NCBI GenBank assembly: GCA_006386115.1 | Contig: VFIW01000100.1 | Coordinates: 54,464-118,463 of the forward strand | Source of the DNA: Globisporangium splendens | Lineage: Eukaryota > Oomycota > Peronosporomycetes > Pythiales > Pythiaceae | Reading direction: 5' to 3' | DNA length: 64,000 nt | Shown: positions 49,653 through 60,474 of the stretch, one piece after another | How positions within the stretch are numbered: the first letter of the stretch is position 1 | How the letters are laid out: the number at the start of each line of letters is the position of its first letter | The notes under the pieces: model-generated | Seen by the model: only the letters and a program-made list of their open reading frames with translations | Databases searched by the model: none | What the model was told of the DNA's origin: nothing | Program-made: the position numbers and the translations under genes

Positions 49653-50717
49653 CTAGTTCTCGAGAACCACACGATAGCGCACCGTGCCGTTGCGAACCAT
49701 CGCCAAGCCTTTGTTCACATCGGACATCGGCATCTTCTGGATAATCGGACGCACATTCTTCGCCGCCGCCAGAGACAGCATGTCCTTGATGTCCGCGATA
49801 CTGCCGATCTTCGACCCCATCAGCTTGTTGCCGTTCCCCACCAAATAGTTCGGGAGAAACTTCACTTCGTCGTTCGGCAGACCCACCATCACGCACGTGC
49901 CGCGGGTCGCCAGGAAACTCATGAACAAGCTGTACGGCATGTTGTTCGCATCCGCCGTCAACAGCAGCACGTCCACAGAGCCAGCCGCCTTCTTCGACTG
50001 CGCGTCGTCGCTGTAGTTGACGAACTCGTCAGCACCCAGCGCGCGCACCTCCGCTTCCTTGTTCCCCGAGCGAGAGAACGCGACCACCGTGGCACCCATC
50101 GCCTTGGCGAACTGGATCGCCAAGTGGCCCAGACCGCCGATCCCGATCACACCCACGCGGTCGCCTTCCTTCACGCCGAGCTCCTTGAACGGAGTGAACA
50201 CCGTCGCACCAGCGCACAACAATGGAGCCGCTACGTCCGACGGGATGCTCTCGGGGATCTTGAACGCGTACGGACCAGGCACACGCACGTAGTCGGCGTA
50301 CCCACCGTACGTGATGGCGCCGTCCTCCTTGTAGCGATCGTTGTATGTCCACACGAGGTGCGGGCAGTACGCATCTGCGCCTTCCGCGCACTGCTTGCAC
50401 GGCGCCTCCGCGTTCTTGTTCAAACAAGCCGACACTTGCGCGCCGACTCCCACGCGGTCGCCCACCGCCAGCTCGGTCACGTTCGCACCCACGAGCGTCA
50501 CTTCGCCCACGATCTCGTGACCCACGACGCAAGGGTACGTGGTGGGACCCCACCCCGAGTCGAGCGAGTGGATGTCCGAGCCACAGATGCCGCAGTGCGA
50601 GATCTTGATCTCGACGTCGTCGGCGCCGAGCGGACGCGACTCGTACTGCCACGGCTTGACGTCTTCGCCCTTGTTGAATCCGGCGTACGCATTGACGATG
50701 CGAGGAGCAGCAGACAT
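49653..50717 (-). CDS. zinc alcohol dehydrogenase, copy D
   Basis: The 354-residue protein differs from A-C only by Ser for Asn in PESIPSD (A-C: PENIPSD). Start is the ATG at 50717; the open frame upstream is 5' UTR. Seven of eight nucleotide differences from copy B fall in one 140-bp patch (about 50206-50348), which points to incomplete gene conversion. Promoter flank is of the older type. Confidence 0.93.
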   Translation of the reverse strand: MSAAPRIVNAYAGFNKGEDVKPWQYESRPLGADDVEIKISHCGICGSDIHSLDSGWGPTTYPCVVGHEIVGEVTLVGANVTELAVGDRVGVGAQVSACLNKNAEAPCKQCAEGADAYCPHLVWTYNDRYKEDGAITYGGYADYVRVPGPYAFKIPESIPSDVAAPLLCAGATVFTPFKELGVKEGDRVGVIGIGGLGHLAIQFAKAMGATVVAFSRSGNKEAEVRALGADEFVNYSDDAQSKKAAGSVDVLLLTADANNMPYSLFMSFLATRGTCVMVGLPNDEVKFLPNYLVGNGNKLMGSKIGSIADIKDMLSLAAAKNVRPIIQKMPMSDVNKGLAMVRNGTVRYRVVLEN

Positions 50718-51683
50718 GGTGAAGAAGTTGAGTGCTGGTGCTGAGTGCTGTTGTTTGTGTGCTGGTTTGTCAGGTGGTTGTGTAGCGCCGATGGCAAATT
50801 GTCGAATGAGGCTCTGTGAGGAGGGCGTCTGTGGAATCGAAGGCGTCCGTTCCCTTGAACACACGCACACGAGACATAGTTTTAAATGTACTTTGCTTCG
50901 TAATGCGCATGTGTCCTCGTCATCATTAAAAAGAAACGAAGATCAGGTCGCAAAGCGAAGACTCGCGACGCCAGCGTGTTTATGATGGCAAGTCACACTT
51001 TGCATTGGATCACAGAGTGATGGTTCTGATGCTGAATTCTGCCTTCTGATTGGCTGGCATGAGCTCTTTTGGGGTCCTCCATTCACGGACCACTAGTACC
51101 ATAAATTACGGCACTGGGTGGCATCATCACGTTGTGCTCTCATGGCGGATTACTCGTCAATTGCACATGGAAATGAAGGCATTGTGACTGGAGACTCGAG
51201 TGAAACTGAGGTGTAATTAACACTGGAGAGCGAGCTGCAGAGGCACGTATTGCCTAGTCAGGCACATGCGATATCTCACTGATCGCACAGTGCTCAGACA
51301 TTTGTTAATAAAAAGCGATTCTCGAACTATCACAGAGATTACTCGGAAGCATTTCCTCGAAGTAAATGACACTCGGATGACTGCCAAACCAATGCGACAG
51401 GATGGATTCGCGACAGACACAAAGTACGTCACAAGTGACTTCACTTTGTCGTCAAGTCTAAGTAATCAAATCAGGTTTTTTGTGCTACATCAGATTTTCG
51501 TTCCAATCTGGCACCCAATGACAGCGCAACAAAGAATCGAGTGTGCAAACATTATTTGGTCAGGAAATCTAGGATCTCGCGCCGACATTCATCTTTCGTT
51601 TCACGTTGCGTAGTGTGTCTTTCTCAATCTTGTTGTCGTACCAATGCAAATTGTTTCTTCCCTGTGAGTGTGCGTTCTCTGTG
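50718..51683. other. intergenic region between ADH copy D and the HECT gene
   Basis: The left part holds the copy D promoter: core element at 50793-50810 and the conserved GATGACGAGG module at 50892-50924, both on the minus strand. The right part is the HECT 3' flank. Short frames only; no other gene seen. Confidence 0.5.
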
Positions 51684-54600
51684 CTACGATAAATCAAAAC
51701 CAGCATTGGCTTTGATCGCATATTCGAGCTTTTTCCGCATGATCTCCTTGCTTGAATACGTTGGGAGCTTGAGCAAGTTCATACACGTCGCGCTGGACGG
51801 CAATCGCTCGTCTTCCGTGGTCCGCACTTGATGGATACATAACTGGGGAGCCAATTGTCCAAAACCGAGAAGAGGCTGGCGAGAACAGCTTGTGATAAAC
51901 TTCAACAACGCCGCGCGCTCCTCGGCATCAAACTCGTAGCGCACGATATCCCAAAACCACTGAATGGGGAGTTGCGACGGATGGTATCCACCGCCATACT
52001 GTGTGTGCTTTTCCCAATCGTCGATGTCAATGTTGTTCGCGGAACCGCCAATCAGCATCTGCAGCTCCGACGGACTGAACATTTGGATCCATTTCGCAGG
52101 AATCAGGTCTCGAAAGCCCTTCAGGAACGCTGCACTCTCACTTGAAGCCTGCACGTTGAGTTTGTAGTTCGCCATGACGTGAATGTACCGGATCCGGTTT
52201 TCATTCGTCACTGGAATATTCGCACCGTCTGGGACCAAGTTGCGAGTCACGACCCGACCAAATTCCATTTCACTCACGCTAAACGTCAATGCCAGATCCT
52301 CGACGTTGCCCGCGTAATGCTTCAGTTGCATCAGATTCTTGTATAATTCAGGATCGAGAGAGTGCAAGTCGTCGATGTAATTGAACTTGCCGAGCAGCTT
52401 GTTCAGGAAAAATGCTGCAAACTGAGGCTCGACCAGGATATTTTCGTACACTGCTTTTGCCAGCACGCGGCCAAGAAAACGGAAGCGATCGATGACCTCT
52501 CTCGGGGTGTCTGCAATCAGTTGAGCCGCTGGGTTTGGGTACAACAACTGGTCCTCGGTCGCCAGAAAGTAGCCGTACTCGGGCGAGAATGCGTGTTTGT
52601 TCAACGAGTCCGTGTACTCTTTGAACACACCACCACCGTCCACGCCTGCTTCTTCTAGCCCCTGCTCATTGATGAACGTGATCTTCATTCTCGACTTCAG
52701 TGCCGCGACACCCATCGTATCGCAAACCTTCTGGAAAAAATCAAAACTCTGGTCCACGATCTCATCACGCTTGATACGGACTTGGATCGCTCCACTGAAT
52801 TCATCCCGGACATGGCGCAAGTGCGATTTTTCTTCGTTCAGGAGCTTCTCAAAAAGAAGCACGCGGTCGTTAAACGAAAACACTTGAGGAATCGTCGTCA
52901 GGATCAGTGCCGCACGAGTATGTGGAGACGACGCGGCTCCACTCATCAGCATATGAAGCGCTGGTGCGTCCTGTTGGTCATCATTGTCTTCCATCGACTC
53001 CAAATCAACAGTCTCTCGAATGATTGGCATCGCTGGCCACAACCATGCACCATCGGGTGCGTACCGCCGACGGCAGTCTCGGTCATACAGCTGATTGAAT
53101 AGCTTGACCGAGGTAGCCACTGCCGCAAACAGTGTTGGATCTCGTTCAGACGTAATTCCTCTTGAATTTTGAGAAATCTTCGCATTCCCAATGATCCAGC
53201 ACGTGTCGTAGATAAAATCCTTCAAAAACGCGACAACGACGACAACCTCAGGGAGTCGCAATGGCCACTCTCGATCGTAAAAGGTCTCGTCATCCAGTCC
53301 CAGAAGAAGGTGGCTGTAAATGGTGTTGAACACCAACAGCATGTTCAAACTCGAGGCAGAGTACACCACCGACGCTGTGTTTCTGTTTGCATCTTTCTCC
53401 GCGCGCAACTGTCGCCCCATCATGACCCACATCCGTTCGATAGTAGTCGCGTCCCTGTTTCGAGTTTGGTCCGCAGTCAGTTGATCCGCAGCGACAGCAC
53501 TCAAAAACGAGAAGACAGGTTTAGCCGGCGGCGCGAAGCTGGATGTGACGCTGAGCAAGTACGACCGATCGACAGCTTGGAGAATTGTCGCGTACACCTG
53601 GCAAAGACCAGCAAACGCAGACACAAAACTCTCGTTCGCGTCAAGAGATCCCAGCACTCCGTTTAGTAGACGGCGACTGAAGTTGCCACTGCAGAGCTGC
53701 TCGATCTGACTTCGAACAACTTTATCAAACTCGTGCAAAATGCGTGCACCCTCTTGCGCTTCCTTGTCAATCGTTGATACTTCATCCATCACCTCAACTT
53801 GTGCTACGGGCAAAGCGGACTGGGATTTAGCCATGTCTTCCATCTCGTAATCTTCCGACGTTTGCTTCTCCTTCTCAATTGGACGACTCGCCTCAAATGT
53901 CCAGCGAACGATCGATTCGGAAACAAGAGCCGCCATGACAACGCAGCTTTCCTGAACCAGCGACTTCTCGAAATTATGTCGAATTAGCAGATCGATGACA
54001 TTGCCGAGAGCAATAGCGCGATCTGCCCACGACAATGTATGCTCTGTGTCGTGCGGCTGAGCGAGTTGGGCGACCACGGATCGCCAAAACACAGCGCTCT
54101 CTCCAAGTGACTCAGGGATCGGCGCCAGACTCGAGAGAACATACCGCTGCATGGTCCAAACACATACAAATTAGTTCAAAGCAGGAGGCCAACAACTGCA
54201 AACGACACAATTTCTCTTACCCCCACAGATGACAACACTGCGTTCGGCGTCAAAAGTATTTTGAATGCAAACTGGTGCACGATCTGCTGTTGTTGCTCCT
54301 CTCGTAGATATGACAAGCGCAACGTTGTCACCGCTGCTTTGCTCACGACCTGCACGATACGATCCGCTTCAACGCCTTCCGTTTGTGCCTTGTTCGCACG
54401 GATGCAATCGCTGAGCGCATCAAACGTGCCGTACTGAGTATGCGCTGCGAGTTTGTACATGAGCGTGCAGTAGGATCGATGTGTTTCCTCCGATTGCGGA
54501 TATTTCTCGAGACTTGAAAATGTGTCGATCAGCAGTACGTAGGGACTCGTTGTCTTTTCCATAGCGCTGGTAAACGTCGTGGACGTCACGATTCGAAGCG

Positions 54601-55282
54601 ATATCTCTAGAAGCCGAGTAACCTGCGCAATCACAATAAAGACAAACGCATTAGTGCAATGCACGACAACCCCATGGCAATATGCCAATGCGTGCTGTAC
54701 CTGATACACCCACGTCGAGTCCTTCTTGGCGAGCAGGAAGTTCGCGTCCTGCGTGGTGCCTCGCAGGCAGCTCACCAGCAGCATAAACACCAGATAGTTC
54801 TGCACATTCAGCACGCGCTGTCGATCAATCTCCTGCAGCCCGACCCATTGCTGCGGACTTGCTGACGACACAACAACAGATCCAGCAAAGATATTTTTCC
54901 GAATATCCTGCCCAACCGCAAAACAAAACTGTCGAAGGTACGCCACCAATGTGGCTGTGGGCAACGCTGTCGTCTTGACATCTACAGTCGTCACCACCTG
55001 CGTCAGGTTCGCTTCCAGCGCACAAAACACGGTCGTGCGCACGTGCGCCGCAGCCGCGATGCGTCGATACAGCGCCTGGATCTTGGTGCTCGCGAGCGTC
55101 TGCCGTCGCTGCGTCTGCCGCTCCTCGCGCGCGAGCTTGGCCTGCAGCATCAGCTGCTCCTTCGAGCTCAGCGACGACGATCCTGATCCCGCTGTCGAGG
55201 CGCTCGCGCCATTGTACGAGAACGGCTTCTTGCGTCCACTCAGGTTCACTTTGCGCGACGACTTGAAATTGCCATCAAACAT
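51684..55282 (-). CDS. UBE3C: UBE3C/HUL5-type HECT E3 ubiquitin ligase, three exons
   Basis: Exons 55282-54701, 54622-54221 and 54146-51684 join in frame to 1148 residues; introns are 78 nt and 74 nt, both GT-AG. The N-terminus MFDGNFKSSRKVNLSGRKKP followed by an IQ motif (STKIQALYRRIAAAAHVRT) is characteristic of UBE3C. The middle is helical and not well conserved. The HECT domain occupies about the last 380 residues: MKITFINEQGLEEAGVDGGG, FRFLGRVLAKAVYENILVEP, NENRIRYIHVMANYKLN, and LPSSATCMNLLKLP with the catalytic Cys at about 1116, 33 residues from the end. The family binds the proteasome and extends K29/K48 chains to aid degradation of stalled substrates. Its last codons were duplicated into 46084-46292. 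Confidence 0.94.
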
Positions 55283-56565
55283 CGTGTGGCGCTGTTGATA
55301 AGAGGATGGAGGGAGGGATTGCGGGACTGCAAGTGAGTGTGAATTTGGCTTCGGTGGCGAGGTGCTGCTTCGTGAGATGCACGCGCAGAGAGAGTAAGCG
55401 ACGCGCTTGCTTCTCGATCTTTCTTGTTCTTCTCGGAGCCGATTGCGTTGACGCAGGAGATCCTGCCAGTAGCGACGATGGATGAGTGCTGGTCTGTATC
55501 ATTTTGGCCAATGAAAATGGTGGAAAGGACAACAAACAGATTTTGGCCAAACAGAAAAGATGATGTCATAACTGAAGCAGGAGAACCTTCGATACAGCAT
55601 ATTGTGAGATATAGACAACAAGTATTGCTGACAGTATATTGCATTGCAATGTTCTGGAACAATTATCGGATATTACAGCGACGCGTTTGAGCACCTGCAT
55701 TGATCAACTGCAGTGTACTGCCGAGAGCTTCAACTCAAATCCTGATGTTGAGCAGGCGGCAACCTCAAGATACAATTCGCACGATGATGTGCGTTTGAAT
55801 TTCACATGTGCAGTCGATTTCCGCAATCGTGAGTTTACGCACCTGGGCTTTAACGTCATGCGCAGAAACATTTTGAACCGACAAAAGACGATCCCGTGCC
55901 GAGAAGAATCCTTGAACCGACCAGTACTTGAATGTGCATATCGAAAACAAAACCTCCAAAGCTGTCGATACTCTCGCTTGTGGAAGCGATCATTATCAAG
56001 TGCTCTTATACACAACAACTTCAACCGCTCTGATATCGATTTTTTACTGTACGATGTCGTCAATCGTCGTCGTGAGGAGCCATTTGGAGAGATTTGGAGA
56101 GATGGGCACAACCTCAGAATTGTTCCCTCACACAATAGAAGCTACTTATAGAGGTAATCGAAATACACACTTTACAGCAAATGCTCGGCAAAGGCTCTTG
56201 GCATTATCTTGTGCTGAAATGCGACTGCTTCAAATATATCGCATATGGGAGGTATATCGATTGTCAAGCTGGTTGCTCACTGTAGTCGCGCGGATCATCG
56301 ACCATCTCTGTTCGGGTGACACACCTGCGGTGCCGATGGCTCCTTTGCACTCAAGCAGCGCGGTTGATGGGCGAAAACAGACGCTGGCGTCGCCCTTGCG
56401 TGCCACACCAGAGGACCACGGCGCGTGATTATCGCCAGGCCCCTAATCGTGCCGGCAGGCTTTGGAGAGTGGCACTCGCAGCTGGTTTGTGCCAACAGCG
56501 AGGGACCGGTGCTTGCCATTTGCCAATTGGCCAAGATACCCACACGCACAGCAATCCAGACCAAG
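55283..56565. other. 1.28 kb intergenic region before ADH copy E
   Basis: Divergent upstream regions of the HECT gene and ADH copy E. Several short frames overlap without recognisable motifs. A GCCATTTGCCAATTGG stretch near 56515 may be the copy E core promoter. The GATGACGAGG module of copies A-D was not found. Confidence 0.4.
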
Positions 56566-57630
56566 ATGAGCGCGGAACCACGCACGATCACCGGCTACGC
56601 GTCCTTCGGCAAGGGCGAGGCGCTCAAGCAATGGGAGTTCCAGTCGCGTCCGCTCGGTGCCGGCGACGTCGAGATCAAGATCTCGCACTGCGGCATCTGC
56701 GGCTCGGACATCCACACACTCGACTCAGGCTGGGCTCCCACCGCATACCCTTGCGTCGTGGGCCACGAGATCGTCGGTGAGGTCACGCAAGTCGGTGCCG
56801 ACGTCCAGGAGCTGGCGGTGGGCGACCGCGTCGGCGTCGGCGCGCAAGTGTGGGCGTGCCTCAACAAGAACCCCGAGGCGCCATGCAAGCTGTGCGCCAA
56901 GGGTCAGGACGCGTACTGCCCGCACCTCGTGTGGACGTACAACGATCGCTACAAGGAGGACGGCGCCATCACGTACGGTGGGTACGCCGACTACGTCCGC
57001 GTGCTCGGCGACTACGCGTTCAAGATCCCCGAGAACCTCCCTTCGGACGTTGTTGCGCCATTGCTGTGTGCCGGTGTGACGATGTTCACGCCTATGAAGG
57101 AGCTGGGTGTGAAGGAAGGCGACCGTGTGGGCATTGTCGGTATTGGTGGTCTCGGTCACATTGGCATCCAATTCGCACATGCGCTTGGCGCGAGCGTGGT
57201 CGCGTTCTCGCGCTCGGGCAACAAGAAGGACGAGATCCTGGCGCTCGGAGCCGACGAGTTCGTCAACTACGGCGATGCCGAGCAGGCTCAGAGTGCGGCC
57301 GGCTCGGTCGACGTGCTGATCATCACGGCCGACGCCAAGGGTTTGCCGTACAACACGTTCTTGAGCTTCCTGGCGCCTCGTGGCACGTGCGTCTTGGTGG
57401 GTCTCCCTGAGGACCAGCTTCAGTTCAGCCCGTTCTTCCTGGTCGGCGGCGGTGCCAACATGAAGGGCAGCAAGATCGGCAGTATCGCCGACATCAAGGA
57501 CATGCTGGCGCTCGCGGCCGAGAAGAACGTGCGTCCGATCATCCAGAAGCTGCCGATGAGCAAGGTGAACGAGGGGCTCGAGATGGTGCGCAACGGCTCC
57601 GTGCGCTACCGTGTCGTCTTGGAAAACTAG
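56566..57630 (+). CDS. zinc alcohol dehydrogenase, copy E (divergent)
   Basis: Intronless, 354 residues from the ATG at 56566 (MSAEPRTITGYASFGKGEAL). It has the same zinc ligands (SHCGICGSD; GHEIVGEV; ACLNKNPEAPCKLC) and Rossmann motif (IGGLGHIGIQFAHALG) as copies A-D, but many substitutions: LGDYAFKIPENLPSD, AKGQDAYC, NYGDAEQAQSAAGS and QFSPFFLVGGGANMKGSK. Its C-terminal block (LALAAEKNVRPIIQK, MSKVNEGL) is shared with copy F and not with A-D. It is outside the palindromes and probably represents an older duplicate. NADP(H) use is inferred from AFSRSGNKK. Confidence 0.93.
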   Translation: MSAEPRTITGYASFGKGEALKQWEFQSRPLGAGDVEIKISHCGICGSDIHTLDSGWAPTAYPCVVGHEIVGEVTQVGADVQELAVGDRVGVGAQVWACLNKNPEAPCKLCAKGQDAYCPHLVWTYNDRYKEDGAITYGGYADYVRVLGDYAFKIPENLPSDVVAPLLCAGVTMFTPMKELGVKEGDRVGIVGIGGLGHIGIQFAHALGASVVAFSRSGNKKDEILALGADEFVNYGDAEQAQSAAGSVDVLIITADAKGLPYNTFLSFLAPRGTCVLVGLPEDQLQFSPFFLVGGGANMKGSKIGSIADIKDMLALAAEKNVRPIIQKLPMSKVNEGLEMVRNGSVRYRVVLEN

Positions 57631-57783
57631 ACACGAGGACTTTCCAACAATCTCGATGTTACGCACAACTCAGAACAACAAATGCCTAGTTAGATATAAA
57701 GCAATGAAAACATGATGCCGTGGTCACTTTCGTATGTATATTGCTGTGAATGTGCATAAAGAAACGGAAGTTGCCAGTCTGCA

Positions 57784-58491
57784 TTACGCTGTGACGAGCG
57801 CCGTGGCGGCCGTGAAGAGCAGCCACGACATCATTGTCAACGACGAGTTTCGTGACGGTGCTGCTGCGGACGTGGCGGTGGATGTCGTGCTCGCCGTGAT
57901 GTCGCTGACGTAGAACTTGAAGACGCTGTCAATGCACGTGTTGGCCGTGATCGCGCTTCGCGGGATCACATTCGACTTGGTCGCCGTGCCGCTGCACGAA
58001 GTGCCGTCAAACGTGGCAATGGACGCCGAGCCGTCGGCTCCCACACTCGCCTTCACGCTGGACGCGCCGTTGTCCGTGACCACGCACGTCCCGTCGGCGA
58101 CGAACGCGATACCCGACACGAGCGAGTCGCAACTTGCACTTGTGTCCGCTTTGTACACTTCCATGACCACATAGGGAAGGCTCTTCGTGTTGCTGGTAAA
58201 GAGCGACTTCGCGGTCGCGACGAGATCCGATGACGACGAGGCTGCACAGGATTGCTTCAGATAGTAGCTGGTGGACCCCGTGGTGGCGCTGACGCAGGTG
58301 CTGCTGTCGGTGCACGAGGACGACGAAGCATCAAACACGAGCTGCTGCGGCGTCGACGAACAGCCACTGTCCGAGTACCGCGTGTACACCTTAATGGACG
58401 AGGACGCAGCGGTTTCTGGAAGCAGCAGGAGCAGCAGAGCGAAAGCTTGGACTAGAGACAAAACGCCACGTTGCATCGAGGTCGCACGCAT
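57784..58491 (-). CDS. secreted Ser/Thr/Ala-rich protein, probably GPI-anchored
   Basis: Intronless, 235 residues from the ATG at 58491. The N-terminal hydrophobic stretch (VLSLVQAFALLLLLLPETAA) is a signal peptide. The mature part holds about ten Cys and many Ser/Thr (SDSGCSSTPQQLVFDASSSS; SVGADGSASIATFDGTSCSG). The C-terminus has a Ser/Ala linker, then a hydrophobic tail (MMSWLLFTAATALVTA), the layout of a GPI signal. No enzymatic domain is recognised. It is likely a cell-surface or wall-associated protein; similar Ser-rich secreted proteins are common in oomycetes. Confidence 0.78.
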   Translation of the reverse strand: MRATSMQRGVLSLVQAFALLLLLLPETAASSSIKVYTRYSDSGCSSTPQQLVFDASSSSCTDSSTCVSATTGSTSYYLKQSCAASSSSDLVATAKSLFTSNTKSLPYVVMEVYKADTSASCDSLVSGIAFVADGTCVVTDNGASSVKASVGADGSASIATFDGTSCSGTATKSNVIPRSAITANTCIDSVFKFYVSDITASTTSTATSAAAPSRNSSLTMMSWLLFTAATALVTA

Positions 58492-58773
58492 CTTCGAGCT
58501 CTGGCTGGCACGAGACGATAGGATCTGCTGGCTACAGGAGAAGTTGGGCTTTGAGCTTTGAGGCGCGCTCGTTTGTTTCTGTCCGACATCGAAGAGTCGC
58601 GATCACTCTGCTGCGTCTGGATGTCGCCTCTTGTGCCCTGAAAAGACGCACGTCTCGTGTCTGACAGCTTCGATCCAAGTTTGACAATTTCCAAAAGACC
58701 GCACAACCATTTTCAGCATTTATATATTGAATTCGCACCTAGAGAGCTATGCTCTTCCTATCGGTTCCCGATC

Positions 58774-59990
58774 TCAGTCCATGCCGTGAAATCGTTTACC
58801 AATGAATTGGTAAATCAACAGCGCAATGATCCCCGAGATAATGGCGCCAGCCAGCGACGGATTGCTCTTAAATGCGCGCACCAGCACATTCGGCTGTCGT
58901 GCCTGAGCACCAGCATCGCTGTTCGCACTCGCGGATTTTCCGCCGAGCTTGGCGTATAACTTTTTCTGTTCTTGCTTCACCTGCTGCTTCTTCTTCTTCA
59001 GATCCTTGATCAACTGACGCACCTTAACGTTCTTCGGCTCGATCACGGCTGCTTTCTGCAGCAATTCAAGCGCCTCAGTGAAATCGTTCTGCTCCAAGCC
59101 GATCTGGCCGACGCGATACATAGCTTTGACGTTGCGCGGATCCAACTGGAGAACCTCGAGACTCGAGTCCCGGGCCTCCTTGTACTGCTTCAAGCGGAAT
59201 TGCACGTTGCCGACATTGTTGCCGAGTGCGATGAGCAGGTCCTTGCACGCCTGCGCGTCCTCTTCCGAGTGCTCCCACGTCTCGAGCAGCTTCAACGCGC
59301 GTTTGTACAATTTCGCGGCCTGCTCGTAGTTCTTCTCCTTGAAGTACCGGTTGCCGCTCTCTTTCTTCTTGTTGGCTTCCTCGATGAGCTCCTGCGACGT
59401 CATCTCGGCCGTGATCTTCTTGCCCACGCGCAGCAACTCGATGAAAAATTTCATCGCGGCACCTGGCGGCACTTTTGGCTCGAGTCCAACGTCACCGTAC
59501 GCAAAGCGCGCATCGCAGCGCACTTCGCACGCTTCGCCCACACGCATCATCTTGCCCACCAACTCCAGTGCTGCACACATAACAACAACCATATAATTAG
59601 AATCGATAGCAACCACACGTTGCTCTAAACGTAGTACAGCATTTGACATATACAAAGCACACGCACCAGGCATGACTTCGCCGTCGCCGATGCGGATCTT
59701 GCGGGTCTGGTCCTGCGACACGGTCACGTCTCCCTCGAGCATGTGCTCCGAGTACCGGATCGTGATCTCCTCACCGAATTCTGCCATCCCAAGCCACAAC
59801 GATATCAAATAGCAGCAGTGTCAGCTTGCGTCCACACATGCATATCCTCATGGACAACCCATAATAACTCTACGTATCACGGACCTGCCTGCGCGCCATC
59901 GGGGTTCGTGCGCAGCATCTTGCGGAAGATGCCGCCGCTGCCCAGCAGATCGTCAAAGCCCGCGCGCTCCTCAGGACTGATCGCCACCAT
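58774..59990 (-). CDS. FKBP8 (FKBP38)-like TPR immunophilin, tail-anchored
   Basis: Three exons (59990-59885, 59780-59667, 59570-58774) join in frame to 338 residues; introns of 104 and 96 nt have GT-AG ends. The N-terminal half is an FKBP-type domain (FGEEITIRYSEHMLEGD; MRVGEACEVRCDARFAYGDV; VPPGAAMKFFIELLRV) that lacks several aromatic residues of the active PPIase pocket, so activity is uncertain. Three TPR motifs follow (ESGNRYFKEKNYEQAAKLYK; ALGNNVGNVQFRLKQYKEAR; VKAMYRVGQIGLEQNDFTEA), then a basic coiled-coil and a C-terminal membrane anchor (AGAIISGIIALLIYQFIG) with a short basic tail. FKBP8 family members sit in mitochondrial outer or ER membranes and recruit Hsp90. A (GT)n tract lies in the 5' UTR just before the ATG. 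Confidence 0.88.
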
Positions 59991-60474
59991 CGCGTGTGTG
60001 TGTGTGTGTGTGCTATTGCGTGCGTATGCGCTTCTGTTTCTCTTTGCGAGTGCTCGCAAATGCTGCGCGCAGGTCGTTAATGCGAAGCACGTGACACTGC
60101 TTCAGTGTCGCTTGTGTGGCGTAATCGCAAATGAAAGAGGGGCAAAATGAGAGGGCTTCAATTAGGGACGACAGCACACTGCATTTTTTACTTATTTGAG
60201 CCAATCACATCGATAAACAGTAGATTATTTCAACCAACAGCACAACGAATTGCAGTTGACAAGGAAACACTTCTTTATAACCAATCACACTTATGGACAT
60301 GAATCGTTTCAACCAACAGGAGAAGATTAGAAGCAGCAAAATAGCCCTAAACACCTTCCGCGACATGTCGATACGCCATGACGATGAATAATGACGCAAA
60401 ACGTGGACTAAACGTCAAAATATGTGACGTGTGCGCAATCGCCATTGAAGCTCCATGCCATTTTGCCTGTGCTT
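59991..60474. other. intergenic region with GT microsatellite and a 40-bp direct repeat
   Basis: A (GT)n run covers about 59994-60012. Bases 60201-60240 and 60281-60319 are imperfect direct copies that begin CCAATCACA and end TTTCAACCAACAG, each carrying a CCAAT box. They lie downstream of the P450 stop codon and upstream of the FKBP gene, so they may be FKBP promoter elements. Confidence 0.55.

Larger units (their letters stand above)
47626..50742. repeat. second copy of the 3.1 kb palindromic ADH unit
   Basis: Directly repeats 41860-44976 with a constant offset of 5766 bp. The few differences noticed are one base in copy C against A (position 48214) and about eight bases in copy D against B. 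It contains its own palindrome: arms 47677-49046 and 49377-50742, spacer 49047-49376. Confidence 0.93.

Noticed and set aside
50718..50870. N-terminal extension of ADH copy D to 405 residues
   Set aside because: The extension begins at a non-ATG codon and runs through the core promoter region; all other copies start at the MSAAPR ATG.
59994..60012. (GT)n run as a functional element
   Set aside because: Ordinary microsatellite in the 5' UTR of the FKBP-like gene; no further evidence.
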